From: CAZVJU01 sp964627195
GTDB taxonomy: Bacteria; Patescibacteriota; Microgenomatia; UBA8517
Reading direction: 5' to 3'
DNA: 64,000 nt
NCBI GenBank assembly: GCA_964627195.1
Contig: CAZVJU010000004.1
Span: forward strand, 4,685 to 68,684
The notes beneath the pieces are model-generated. The model ran no database searches. It was not told the DNA's origin and saw only the letters and a program-made list of their open reading frames with translations. Positions 42,295 through 51,106 of the stretch are shown here, one piece after another; positions within the stretch are counted from its first letter, which is position 1; each line of letters opens with the position of its first letter. The position numbers and the translations under genes were made by a program.

Positions 42295-44007
42295 ATGCTA
42301 ACCCGCTTACGTTTAATATCAATTTTCTTCTCCCTTACCTATCTTGCTCTTATAGCTAGACTTTTTTATTGGCAAATATATAAGGGTATGGAACTTTCTG
42401 CTCAGGCGCGCGGTCAATATCAAAAAGAGTCGACAATAGAAACCTCACGTGGTGATATTTTATCATCAGGTTCTAGCTGGCTTGCGGCAAGCGGTGAAGC
42501 CTGGATGGTTTATGCAGCACTAACTGATGTTACAGATTCTCCTAAGGTAATTGCAGAGAAGCTTGCACCTTTATTTGTGGAAGATCCCGATGACAGAAAT
42601 AGCGTACTTGCTGAAATCGATAGAGTCTATTCGTTGCTTACTAAAGATGGAGTTGTTTGGATTTCTCTTAAGTCAAGAGTTAAGTCTGAAGTGAAAAAAA
42701 AGATAGAAGAAATGGGAATAAAAGGAATTGGTTTTGAATTCCAGGAGAAAAGAATATATCCCGAAGCGTCAAGCGCAGCACAGCTTTTGGGTTTTGTGGG
42801 AAAAGATAAAGAAGGGAAAGATAAGGGTTATTTCGGCTTGGAAGGGTATTACGACGTTGTTTTATCTGGAAAACCTGGGTTTAAAGCACAGGAGAAGGAC
42901 GCACGAGGGATCCCGATGCTTTTTGGAACCAATCGAGAAGTCCTCGCTATTAAAGGAGCGAATCTTCAAACCCATATTGATAAATTTGTTCAGTTAACAC
43001 TAGATAAAGAATTGGCTGAAGGAATTAAAAAATATGGGGCTTCGGGAGGCGTCGCTGTAGTTATGAACCCCGAAGACGGAAGCATTTTGGGGATGAGTTC
43101 GTTTCCTAGCTACGATGCTGTAAAATACTGGGATTTTGGAGATGAACTTTTTACTAACCCAGTGATTTCGTCCAGTTTCGAGCCTGGATCAGTATTTAAA
43201 ATAATAGTGATGGCGTCTGCACTCGATGCAGGAGTGATCGAACCTGATAGCAAGTGCGACATTTGCTCCGGGCCAGTAAAAGTTGATAGCTATTTAATTG
43301 AAACTTGGAATCAGGAATATTTTCCCGACTCATCTATGACTGACGTAATTATCCATTCTGATAACGTGGGTATGGTATACGTTGCTAGAAAAGTAGGTTC
43401 CGACGCACTTTATGACTATGTAAAATCATTTGGAATAGGTGGGCTAACCAGTATTGATCTCCAGGGAGAAGCAAATCCTGCTTTAAGAGAAAAGGGTAAA
43501 TGGAGTGGGATTGATCTCGCTACTGCAAGTTTTGGCCAAGGGGTTGCCGTTACTCCGATTCAGCTAATAACTGCGGCTTCAATAATTGCCAATAAAGGTG
43601 TGAAAGTTACACCACAAGTGGTAGATAAAATTATCGGAGACAACTGGGAAGAAGATATAAAACCAGTCAAAGGCAAAAGAGTTATCTCAGAAAAAGCAGC
43701 AAATCAAATTACTGCAATGATGGTTGAAGCTGCAAAAAAGGGTGAATCAAAGTGGACTTATCTAAGAGGATTTAAAGTTGCCGGAAAAACTGGCACAGCA
43801 CAAATTCCAATAGAGGGACACTATGATAATGAAAAAACAATAGCCAGCTTTATTGGCTTTGCTCCTTATGATGATCCTGAATTTATAATGTTAATTACAC
43901 TCCGTCAGCCTACAACCTCCCCTTGGGCGTCAGAGACTGCAGCGCCATTGTGGTATTCAATCGCAAAAGATTTTTTTGACTATTATCGGATTCAACCTGA
44001 AAATTAG
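42295..44007 (+). CDS. ftsI: Penicillin-binding protein, FtsI-type septal transpeptidase
   Basis: A 570-residue class B PBP. One N-terminal membrane helix (ISIFFSLTYLALIARLFYW) leads into the pedestal domain (ETSRGDILSSG, GFEFQEKRIYPEASSAAQLLGFVG). The transpeptidase domain keeps all active-site motifs: SVFK with Ser299 and Lys302, SDN at 355-357 and KTG at 498-500. No PASTA domain follows. It cross-links septal peptidoglycan outside the membrane with FtsW. The start is ATG 42295, three bases after the ftsL stop. Confidence 0.92.
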   Translation: MLTRLRLISIFFSLTYLALIARLFYWQIYKGMELSAQARGQYQKESTIETSRGDILSSGSSWLAASGEAWMVYAALTDVTDSPKVIAEKLAPLFVEDPDDRNSVLAEIDRVYSLLTKDGVVWISLKSRVKSEVKKKIEEMGIKGIGFEFQEKRIYPEASSAAQLLGFVGKDKEGKDKGYFGLEGYYDVVLSGKPGFKAQEKDARGIPMLFGTNREVLAIKGANLQTHIDKFVQLTLDKELAEGIKKYGASGGVAVVMNPEDGSILGMSSFPSYDAVKYWDFGDELFTNPVISSSFEPGSVFKIIVMASALDAGVIEPDSKCDICSGPVKVDSYLIETWNQEYFPDSSMTDVIIHSDNVGMVYVARKVGSDALYDYVKSFGIGGLTSIDLQGEANPALREKGKWSGIDLATASFGQGVAVTPIQLITAASIIANKGVKVTPQVVDKIIGDNWEEDIKPVKGKRVISEKAANQITAMMVEAAKKGESKWTYLRGFKVAGKTGTAQIPIEGHYDNEKTIASFIGFAPYDDPEFIMLITLRQPTTSPWASETAAPLWYSIAKDFFDYYRIQPEN

Positions 44008-44043
44008 AAACTGTAACAAAATCTCGCATAACTCGATTTTGGA

Positions 44044-44215
44044 TTCGCCGATGGCGAAAGTTTGTAGCATCTGGCTTGCAGCCATTTGTAGCATAAAGAT
44101 GCTACAATATAAAGAAATCGCATTCTATAATTGGAATAAGGTTGCGATTTCTATAGCATACATCACATCATTTTTGGTCTAATCTTGGGCTGTGATGTCT
44201 GTAGTGTTACACATC
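44044..44215 (+). promoter_or_regulatory. Structured leader region of murA with alternative hairpins
   Basis: The 209-base gap before murA holds several stems. TTCGCC/GGCGAA is at 44044-44058. TTTGTAGCAT occurs twice (44061, 44085), and one downstream copy, GATGCTACAA (44098-44107), can pair with either, giving mutually exclusive hairpins; TGGC/GCCA lies between the two copies. AGAAATCGCA (44113-44122) pairs with TGCGATTTCT (44143-44152). ACATCACA (44160-44167) pairs with TGTGATGT (44191-44198), and part of that strand can instead pair with ACATC (44211-44215) just before the ATG. No protein gene fits here. Attenuation or a cis-regulatory RNA is an inference. Confidence 0.5.
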
Positions 44216-44216
44216 C

Positions 44217-45506
44217 ATGAATATTAAAGTACAAGGGGGGCAGGTGTTATCTGGTGAGATTTATCCTTCTGGTAGCAAAAACTCCGCAGTACACATCCTT
44301 CCTGCGACACTCCTTTTGGATGAAAAAGTTGTTTTAGAGAATATTCCCGATATTAAGGACGTATCCACAATAATTACAGTACTCCAAAAGTTGGGAGGTA
44401 AAGTTGATTGGGATAAAGAGAAGAAGATAATCGAAATTGATAATTCATCCATAAACTTTCAAGCTCTTTCTGAAGAAGATTTGGGCAAGATAAAAGCATC
44501 AGCTCTACTTTGGGGAGGACTTCTTGGTAGGTTTGGAAAAGTAGATTTTAGTCAACTTCCGGGAGGTTGTACTTTGGGCATTAGACCTTTTGAGCCTTTT
44601 TATAAATCTTTCAGGGATTTGGGAATTTCCGTTAAAGAGACAGATAAGGGTGTAATTATGGATGCTACGCATGCGACATCTGCATCTATTTGGCTCACGG
44701 AAATGGCGGTATCAGTGACCAGTACGTTAGTTATGATTGCTACTACTTTGAAAGGAAGGACTGTTCTTACCGGTGTAGCTTCTGAACCCCAGGTTCAGGA
44801 CTTATGTAATTTTCTAGTCCTGGCAGGTGCAGATATCAAAGGAATAGGGACTAGCGTACTTGAGATAAATGGAAGAAAAAAGCTTTCAGGAATAAAGTAC
44901 AAGATACTTCATGATCATTACGAAATAGCAACCTTTTTGGCATTGGGAGCTTGTACCGGAGGTGAAATACTGGTTCACAATGCGCAAAAAGAATTGTTCC
45001 CTCAGATAAATTATGAGTTCTCAAAATTTAATGTGAATGTAGAATACAACGGTGATACCGCAATTCTTAAAAAGAGACAAGAACTAAAATTTACCGGCTC
45101 GTTTGACAAGAAAACTAATGTAGTCCGTGCTCAGCCTTGGCCAGGCCTTCCCGTTGATATTTTACCTATTTTTATTCCGCTAGCCCTCGCAGCACCGAGA
45201 GGATACATGCTGTTTCATAATTGGATGTACGAGTCGGGTCTTTTTTGGACAAGCGAATTAACAAAATTAGGGGCTGAAGTTATTATGGCTGACCCGCATA
45301 GAGTAATTGTTATTGCAGGAAATAAGCTAATTGGATCGACACTTGAGGCTCCTTATATTATCCGTGCGGTCGTTGCTATGGTTATGGCGGCTATGATTGC
45401 AGAAGGAGAAACAACAATTTTAAATGCTGATGCGCTATATAGAGGGCATCCTTATTTTTCAGAAAACCTCCGTAAACTAGGGGCAAAGATTGAAGAGGTC
45501 AGCTAA
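44217..45506 (+). CDS. murA: UDP-N-acetylglucosamine 1-carboxyvinyltransferase
   Basis: A 429-residue enzyme of the first committed peptidoglycan step, adding enolpyruvate from PEP to UDP-GlcNAc. SGSKNSAVHILPATLL carries the catalytic Lys-Asn pair (near residues 21-22). LPGGCTLGIRPFEP carries the PEP-reactive Cys118 (Cys115 in E. coli), so sensitivity to fosfomycin is expected. LPVDILPIFIPLALAA and YRGHPYFSENLRKLGAKI mark the C-terminal part. It starts after an unusually long, structured leader and has no Shine-Dalgarno site. Confidence 0.93.
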   Translation: MNIKVQGGQVLSGEIYPSGSKNSAVHILPATLLLDEKVVLENIPDIKDVSTIITVLQKLGGKVDWDKEKKIIEIDNSSINFQALSEEDLGKIKASALLWGGLLGRFGKVDFSQLPGGCTLGIRPFEPFYKSFRDLGISVKETDKGVIMDATHATSASIWLTEMAVSVTSTLVMIATTLKGRTVLTGVASEPQVQDLCNFLVLAGADIKGIGTSVLEINGRKKLSGIKYKILHDHYEIATFLALGACTGGEILVHNAQKELFPQINYEFSKFNVNVEYNGDTAILKKRQELKFTGSFDKKTNVVRAQPWPGLPVDILPIFIPLALAAPRGYMLFHNWMYESGLFWTSELTKLGAEVIMADPHRVIVIAGNKLIGSTLEAPYIIRAVVAMVMAAMIAEGETTILNADALYRGHPYFSENLRKLGAKIEEVS

Positions 45507-45528
45507 AGAGTTATCAAAATAAATCCAC

Positions 45529-47073
45529 ATGGTTTTACATACCCTTCTAGAAGGTCTATCAGACTATAAAATATACGGTTCTGAGAAGATTGTTATTAGT
45601 GCACTAACTGATGATTCCAGAAAAATTAAAAAGAGCAATTTATTTATTGCGATTAAGGGCTTGAAGGTTGATGCCCACAAATTTATCCCTGATGCGATTG
45701 CCAAAGGAGCTTCAGTGATTGTTGGCGAGGTTGAGCCTAAAAATGAGTGGTTAAGAAAAATTACCTACATACGAGTACCCAATTCTCGGTATGCATTAGG
45801 CGTAATTGCATCTGCTTGGTACGGATATCCTAGTAGATCGATGAAGGTAATAGGGGTAACCGGCACGAAAGGAAAAACTACCGTATCACATATTTTGTTT
45901 TGGCTTTTTAAAAATGCCGGTCTGAGAGCAGGATTAGTTTCATCCATAAACGCATTTATTGGTGATAGGGAGCTTGACACAGGAGCGCATGTTACAAACC
46001 CCGAACCCCTATCTCTTCAGAAATTGCTATCACAAATGCTGGAAGCAAAGTGTGAGTATGCAGTCTTGGAGATTACATCACACGGTTTAGATCAGGAAAG
46101 AGTAGCCGGTATTGATTTTGATACGGCTATTTTAACGAATATTGCCCATGAACATCTTGATTACCATCAAACTTTTGAAAACTACAAAACTGCAAAAGCA
46201 AAACTTTTCAGATCAGTTAATGTAGCGATTCTAAATAAAGATGATGGCTCGTTCGAATTTATCAAAGGCGTATTGCCACAAACAACACAGTTGATAACTT
46301 ACGCTATTAAAAATCAGGCAGATTATACAGGCGGTAAACTTCTATTAAATGAAGTGATGAAATTTCAAGTAATGGTTGGTTCGGAAAAGCATGAAATTAC
46401 CTCCAATTTGGTCGGTGACTATAACGCTTTAAACATATTGGCGGCAATTGCAGTAGCAAGAAAATTAGATGTGGACTGGCACAGCATAGAAAAAACTATT
46501 ACTGATTTACCAAAATTACCAGGTAGATTTGAAAAAATTGAGAATGACAAGGGTATATCTATCTACGTTGACTTTGCCCATACACCGGATTCTCTGGAAA
46601 AAGTCCTTGCCCTTTTAAGAAAAAAGTATTCTGGAAGATTGATATCTGTATTTGGTTGTGCCAGCGAGCGTGATACTTTGAAGCGTCCGATGATGGGCGA
46701 GATTTCGACTAGACTTGCAGATATTTCAATCTTTACCGCCGAAGACCCTAGGAATGAAAGTGTTGATAAAGTTATCAGTGAGATTGTGGGGGGGGTAAAG
46801 AAGAAGCGGGCTGAGGAAGGTAAACCCAGATACTTCCATGAATCGATTAATCGAAGTAAAAAACACATTTTTTTTAGGATTCCGGAGAGAGGAGAGGCAA
46901 TCAGTTTTGCAATTCGGAAGTTGGCTAAAAAGGGAGACGTTGTAGCTATTTTTGGGAAGGGTCATGAAAAAAGTATGGCATATAACGGTATTGAATATCC
47001 ATGGTCTGATCAGGAGGCAGTAAAAATCGCCTTGAAAGGGAAGGTAAAGGAAATTAAAAGGCCAGGCCTTTAA
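45529..47073 (+). CDS. murE: UDP-N-acetylmuramyl-tripeptide synthetase
   Basis: A 514-residue Mur ligase adding the third stem-peptide residue. The P-loop TGTKGKT is at 111-117, TSHGLDQERV and NIAHEHLDYHQTFENYKTAK hold the substrate and carbamate-lysine region, and HTPDSLEKVL the C-terminal domain. At the specificity site it reads EDPRNE (405-410). The arginine of the meso-diaminopimelate DNPR motif is kept but the asparagine is aspartate, a variant also known from enzymes that add lysine, so the third residue cannot be decided. It lies 22 bases after murA. Confidence 0.92.
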   Translation: MVLHTLLEGLSDYKIYGSEKIVISALTDDSRKIKKSNLFIAIKGLKVDAHKFIPDAIAKGASVIVGEVEPKNEWLRKITYIRVPNSRYALGVIASAWYGYPSRSMKVIGVTGTKGKTTVSHILFWLFKNAGLRAGLVSSINAFIGDRELDTGAHVTNPEPLSLQKLLSQMLEAKCEYAVLEITSHGLDQERVAGIDFDTAILTNIAHEHLDYHQTFENYKTAKAKLFRSVNVAILNKDDGSFEFIKGVLPQTTQLITYAIKNQADYTGGKLLLNEVMKFQVMVGSEKHEITSNLVGDYNALNILAAIAVARKLDVDWHSIEKTITDLPKLPGRFEKIENDKGISIYVDFAHTPDSLEKVLALLRKKYSGRLISVFGCASERDTLKRPMMGEISTRLADISIFTAEDPRNESVDKVISEIVGGVKKKRAEEGKPRYFHESINRSKKHIFFRIPERGEAISFAIRKLAKKGDVVAIFGKGHEKSMAYNGIEYPWSDQEAVKIALKGKVKEIKRPGL

Positions 47074-47105
47074 AGGAGAGTACTTACAAGACTAATATAG
47101 TAAAT

Positions 47106-48527
47106 ATGAATATAACAAAATTAAAACATGTTCATTTCATGGGGATTGGGGGTAGCGCTATTTCTGGAGTGGCTTTAATGTGCCAAGAAGAGGGATTTAC
47201 TGTATCGGGGTGTGATTTAGATACAGATACAGCTTATTTAGGAAAAGTTAAAAAATCCATAAAAAGAATTTTTAGTGGGCACGATAAAAACCATTTAATA
47301 AATGCAGACCTTTTGGTTGTAAGTCCTTCGGTTCTTTTTCGAAACGAAAATCACCCCGAAGTCATGGAGGCAAATAAGAGAAAAATTCTACTGACTTGGG
47401 AAGAGTTTTTGGGCAAATATCTTCATAAAAAAAAGCAAGTTATTTGTATTGCAGGTACTCACGGTAAATCTACAACGACCGCCATGTCTGGACTTTTATT
47501 TGAGAAAGCGAATTTTGATCCGAGTGTAATTATTGGAGCTAAGGTGAAAGAATGGGAAGGAAATTTCAGAATGGGTGCGGGAGATGTTTTTATAACTGAA
47601 GCAGATGAATTTTTCGACAATTTTTTACATTACTATCCTGAGGTGATAATTCTAAACAATATTGAATTTGATCACCCTGATTACTTTAAATCTGAAAAGG
47701 ATATATTGAGGAGTTTTGAGAAATTTGTAAAACATTTGGTAGGTAAAAAAATTCTTATAGTAAACCAGGATTCGATCGGAATTAAACGATTATTTGCACT
47801 TCTTGGTAGTAGGTTTCTCAAAACGATTAGTGTTTATGGATATTCTCTTGAACAAAACCCCAAGGTTAAATTGCAGTTTTCAGCAAAGGTAACTATAAAT
47901 AGGAAAATTTCTCAAGACACATTTTTTTCAATTAAATCAGATAAACTCCACCTAAGTGATGATTATCATTTAAGCATTCCTGGAGAATATAATGTTGCAA
48001 ATGCATCTGGGGTTATTATTCTTTCGAAATTATTCGAAATAAAAAATAATAACATAAAGAGTGTTTTAAAAAACTTTCGGGGAGTTGGTAGGAGATTGGA
48101 GTTGATAGGGGAGAAAAACGGAATAAAAGTATTTGATGATTACGCGCATCATCCAACCGCAATAAAAGTAACTTTAGAGGCACTTCGGCAGAAATATTTC
48201 AAGAATAGAATTTGGGCAGTAGTAGAGCTGCATTCTTATTCGCGAACCAAAGCGCTGCTAAATAATTACAAAGGAGTATTTGAGGAGGCAGACAAAGTAA
48301 TAGTTGGGCCAATATTTAAAGCTCGTGATAATAAAAGTTTTGGAGTTACAGGTAAGGATGTTGTAAACAAATCTGGCCACAAAGACGCAATTTATCTGGA
48401 AGATTTAGAAATCATATTAGGCACCCTAAAGAACAATTCTAAAAAGGGAGACATAATAATAGTTATGGGTGCAGGTTACAGCTATAAATGGGCAAGAGAG
48501 ATTTTGGCAAAAATAACGGAAAGTTAA
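47106..48527 (+). CDS. murC: UDP-N-acetylmuramate-L-alanine ligase
   Basis: A 473-residue Mur ligase that adds L-Ala to UDP-MurNAc. HFMGIGGSAISGVALMCQEEGFTVSGCD is the typical N-terminal Rossmann fold, GTHGKST (117-123) the P-loop, ITEADEFFDNFLHYYPEVIILNNIEFDHPDYF the central region and DDYAHHPTAIKVTLEALRQKY the C-terminal domain. These match MurC rather than MurD/E/F. A TATAGT box lies just before the ATG, so transcription may also start here within the cluster. Confidence 0.92.
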   Translation: MNITKLKHVHFMGIGGSAISGVALMCQEEGFTVSGCDLDTDTAYLGKVKKSIKRIFSGHDKNHLINADLLVVSPSVLFRNENHPEVMEANKRKILLTWEEFLGKYLHKKKQVICIAGTHGKSTTTAMSGLLFEKANFDPSVIIGAKVKEWEGNFRMGAGDVFITEADEFFDNFLHYYPEVIILNNIEFDHPDYFKSEKDILRSFEKFVKHLVGKKILIVNQDSIGIKRLFALLGSRFLKTISVYGYSLEQNPKVKLQFSAKVTINRKISQDTFFSIKSDKLHLSDDYHLSIPGEYNVANASGVIILSKLFEIKNNNIKSVLKNFRGVGRRLELIGEKNGIKVFDDYAHHPTAIKVTLEALRQKYFKNRIWAVVELHSYSRTKALLNNYKGVFEEADKVIVGPIFKARDNKSFGVTGKDVVNKSGHKDAIYLEDLEIILGTLKNNSKKGDIIIVMGAGYSYKWAREILAKITES

Positions 48528-48558
48528 TGACTTTGTGTGAGATAATATATTGCTTATC

Positions 48559-49728
48559 ATGGATAATATAAAGAAAATAAAAGAGAAGCTTGGAGAGAAA
48601 GCATTTTTAGGGCAATCTTTAAGTAAGCACACATTCCTAAAAATTGGCGGACAGGCAGATATTTTTTATGAAGCGGAAACAACCGAGGATTTTACTAAAG
48701 CAATTGTTGAAGCGAGAAAGTTGGACATATCGGTGACAATACTAGGGGACGGGAGTAATGTTCTAATATCGGACAAAGGAATAAGAGGTTTGGTTCTAGT
48801 TGATCGGTCGGATAAAATCGAAATTCTTGGAGAAAAGACAGAGCAAATTGAACTTCAAGAAATTAATAAACCTATATATCGGTGGGAATCTGATTCTAAA
48901 GTTGGAACTTTTAAGTACGAGTTTAAGGATTTGGACTATGACGAAAACGACAAACCCCGGGTGCGTGTTCGTATGGATAGTGGAGTAAATCTTCCAAAAG
49001 CCACCGATTTTCTCCTCGACAAAGGAATTACTGGTTTGCAGTGGTATGCCGGTATACCAGGAACCGTCGGAGGAGCTATTTTTAATAATATCCACGGAGG
49101 GACGCATTTTATCAGCGAGGTTTTGGATACTGTGACCGTTCTTGATTTACAAGGTGGTTCACACACTTTAAGTATTGAAGAGCTGGGAGTTGATTATGAT
49201 AAAAGCCGTTTCCAAGAAACCGGAGAAATAATCCTGGAAGCTACATTTTTACTTCTTAAAGGGGATGTGGATAAAGCAAAATATGTTCGCTATGAATGGG
49301 CAAAAAGAAAAAGTTTACAGCCGAGAAACTCCCCAGGATGTGCTTTTCATAATTTGACTCAGGAACAGAAAGAGAAACTCGGAATTCCGACGACAAGCAC
49401 AGGCTTTATTATAGAACATTTACTAAAGATGACAGGGTTTAGAATTGGCGATGCCGCTATTTCACAAGATCATCATAATTTTATAGTTAATGAGGGGAAA
49501 GCAACTGCCAAAGATTATCTTGCTGTTATGAAGGAAATATACAATCGAGCCAAGAAGGAATTAGGTATCGAATTAGTTCCTGAAATATTTTTACTGGGAT
49601 TTCAGGAGGAAGAAATAAAAGAATTCAGGCATCCTCGCCAGATCGAACTGCGGAAAAAAAGGGCATATGAAATAAGAACAGTCTATAAAGACAGCAAAAA
49701 AATGTTTAGTGCACAACGATCTTCTTAG
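48559..49728 (+). CDS. murB: UDP-N-acetylenolpyruvoylglucosamine reductase, with insertion and C-terminal extension
   Basis: A 389-residue flavoenzyme that completes UDP-MurNAc. LKIGGQADIFYEA, ILGDGSNVLISDKGIRGLV and GIPGTVGGAIFNNIHGG form the FAD site. The proton-donor serine position is Cys261 (NSPGCAFHN), a known alternative. Compared with standard MurB there are about 40 extra residues between the two halves of the FAD domain (from about residue 80, with EINKPIYRWESDSKVG) and about 40 basic residues at the C-terminus. The frame opens at TTG 48550, but ATG 48559 is preferred; a GATAAT lies 12 bases upstream. Confidence 0.88.
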   Translation: MDNIKKIKEKLGEKAFLGQSLSKHTFLKIGGQADIFYEAETTEDFTKAIVEARKLDISVTILGDGSNVLISDKGIRGLVLVDRSDKIEILGEKTEQIELQEINKPIYRWESDSKVGTFKYEFKDLDYDENDKPRVRVRMDSGVNLPKATDFLLDKGITGLQWYAGIPGTVGGAIFNNIHGGTHFISEVLDTVTVLDLQGGSHTLSIEELGVDYDKSRFQETGEIILEATFLLLKGDVDKAKYVRYEWAKRKSLQPRNSPGCAFHNLTQEQKEKLGIPTTSTGFIIEHLLKMTGFRIGDAAISQDHHNFIVNEGKATAKDYLAVMKEIYNRAKKELGIELVPEIFLLGFQEEEIKEFRHPRQIELRKKRAYEIRTVYKDSKKMFSAQRSS

Positions 49729-49731
49729 ATA

Positions 49732-51099
49732 ATGAAGGATTTTAAAGATAAAAAAATTGCCATTTTGGGGTGGGGAATAAATGGAATAGATGCGACCAAG
49801 TATTTACTTAAGCAAAAAGCTGAAATAATTGTTTTTGATCAGAAAGAATTAAAAGACATTGACCTTTCAGGTTTTAATACCCATAAACCAAAATTCGTTT
49901 TAGGAAAGAATTATCTCAAAAGCGGATTAACTAGCTTCGATTATATTTTTCGCTCCCCAGGTGTTTATCGGTACCTCCCTGAAATAGTTGAGGCAGAAAA
50001 GAAAGAAGTCGTTGTTACCTCAGTAGTTAAATTATTCTTTGACCTTTGTCCTTCGAAAATAATTGGGGTTACAGGCACCAAGGGGAAGGGAACGACAAGT
50101 ACTTTAATATATGAAATTATGAAAAAACAAGGTAAGGATGTTTATCTCGCTGGAAATATCGGGTATCCAATGCTGGAGCTATTACCTAAATTAAGCCCTC
50201 GAAGTTGGGTCGTGTTGGAGCTGTCTTCATTTCAGTTAATTGACATGACAAAAAGTCCACACATTGCGGTAGTTCTAAATATTACTGAAGATCATCTGGA
50301 TTGGCACAAAAATAGAGAGGAGTACGTAAAATCCAAAATCCAAATTGTCAAATTTCAAAATAAAAATGACTATGCGATACTAAATTACGACTATAAAACA
50401 CCTAAGAACTTTGATAAGCATACAAAAGCAAGAGTGAAATATTTCAGTATGAAACAAAAAGTTGAAGGATCTTATGTAAATAATGGAAAGATCACTTTTG
50501 ATGTAGAAAGTAAGATGTATGAAGTAGGCAAGACCAAAAACCTGCTACTCCGTGGTAGACACAATTGGGAGAATGTTTGTGCAGCGGTTTGTGCAGCGGT
50601 TTGTGCAGGGACATCTTTACCGGCAGTTAAGAAAACCGTTTTTTCTTTCAGAGGGCTTGAACATCGCTTAGAGTTGGTTGAAGAGATCCAAGGACTAAAA
50701 TTTTATAACGATTCATTTTCGACAAATCCCCAGACAACGGAAGCAGCGATACATTCTTTCAAAGAACCTCTTACATTAATATTGGGGGGATCGGATAAAG
50801 GTTTGAATTACGATGGATTGGGAAAAGAAATTGCACAAGCTCAAAATATTAAAAACATAGTGCTCATTGGAAATATTTCTGAGCTTATCAAAAAATCTAT
50901 TGCTAAAGCTAACTACCATGGCGAAATATTGGAATTAGGGAAAGAAGAAATGAAAGATATTGTTAAAAGATGTTTGGAAATAACCCCCAAAGGCGGTGTA
51001 GTTTTACTTTCTCCGGCAACTGCATCATTTGATATGTTTTCGAACTATAAAGAGAGAGGTAATAAATTTAAAGAAGCTGTGAGATTGTTGAAGGACTAA
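49732..51099 (+). CDS. murD: UDP-N-acetylmuramoylalanine-D-glutamate ligase
   Basis: A 455-residue Mur ligase that adds D-Glu. The N-terminal ILGWGINGIDATKYLLK and FRSPGVYRYLPEI bind the UDP part; the P-loop TGTKGKGT is at 114-121; LELSSFQLID and LNITEDHLDWHKNREEYVKSK are MurD-type; FYNDSFSTNPQTTEAAIHSF and GGSDKGLNYDGLG close it. A 12-base unit repeats 2.8 times at 50575-50608, giving VCAAVCAAVCAG after HNWEN, but overall length there matches E. coli MurD. It converges on the aminotransferase gene seven bases later. Confidence 0.93.
   Translation: MKDFKDKKIAILGWGINGIDATKYLLKQKAEIIVFDQKELKDIDLSGFNTHKPKFVLGKNYLKSGLTSFDYIFRSPGVYRYLPEIVEAEKKEVVVTSVVKLFFDLCPSKIIGVTGTKGKGTTSTLIYEIMKKQGKDVYLAGNIGYPMLELLPKLSPRSWVVLELSSFQLIDMTKSPHIAVVLNITEDHLDWHKNREEYVKSKIQIVKFQNKNDYAILNYDYKTPKNFDKHTKARVKYFSMKQKVEGSYVNNGKITFDVESKMYEVGKTKNLLLRGRHNWENVCAAVCAAVCAGTSLPAVKKTVFSFRGLEHRLELVEEIQGLKFYNDSFSTNPQTTEAAIHSFKEPLTLILGGSDKGLNYDGLGKEIAQAQNIKNIVLIGNISELIKKSIAKANYHGEILELGKEEMKDIVKRCLEITPKGGVVLLSPATASFDMFSNYKERGNKFKEAVRLLKD
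50575..50608 (+). repeat. 12-base tandem repeat within murD
   Basis: GTTTGTGCAGCG occurs at 50575 and 50587, followed by a partial third copy. It encodes the repeated VCAA in a helix after the HN(x)3N motif. In frame and apparently harmless. Confidence 0.7.
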
Positions 51100-51106
51100 A
51101 ATTGAA

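Noticed and set aside
50575..50608. The 12-base repeat in murD as a recent insertion
   Set aside because: The protein length in this region matches ordinary MurD, so the repeat is compatible with normal sequence and needs no insertion.
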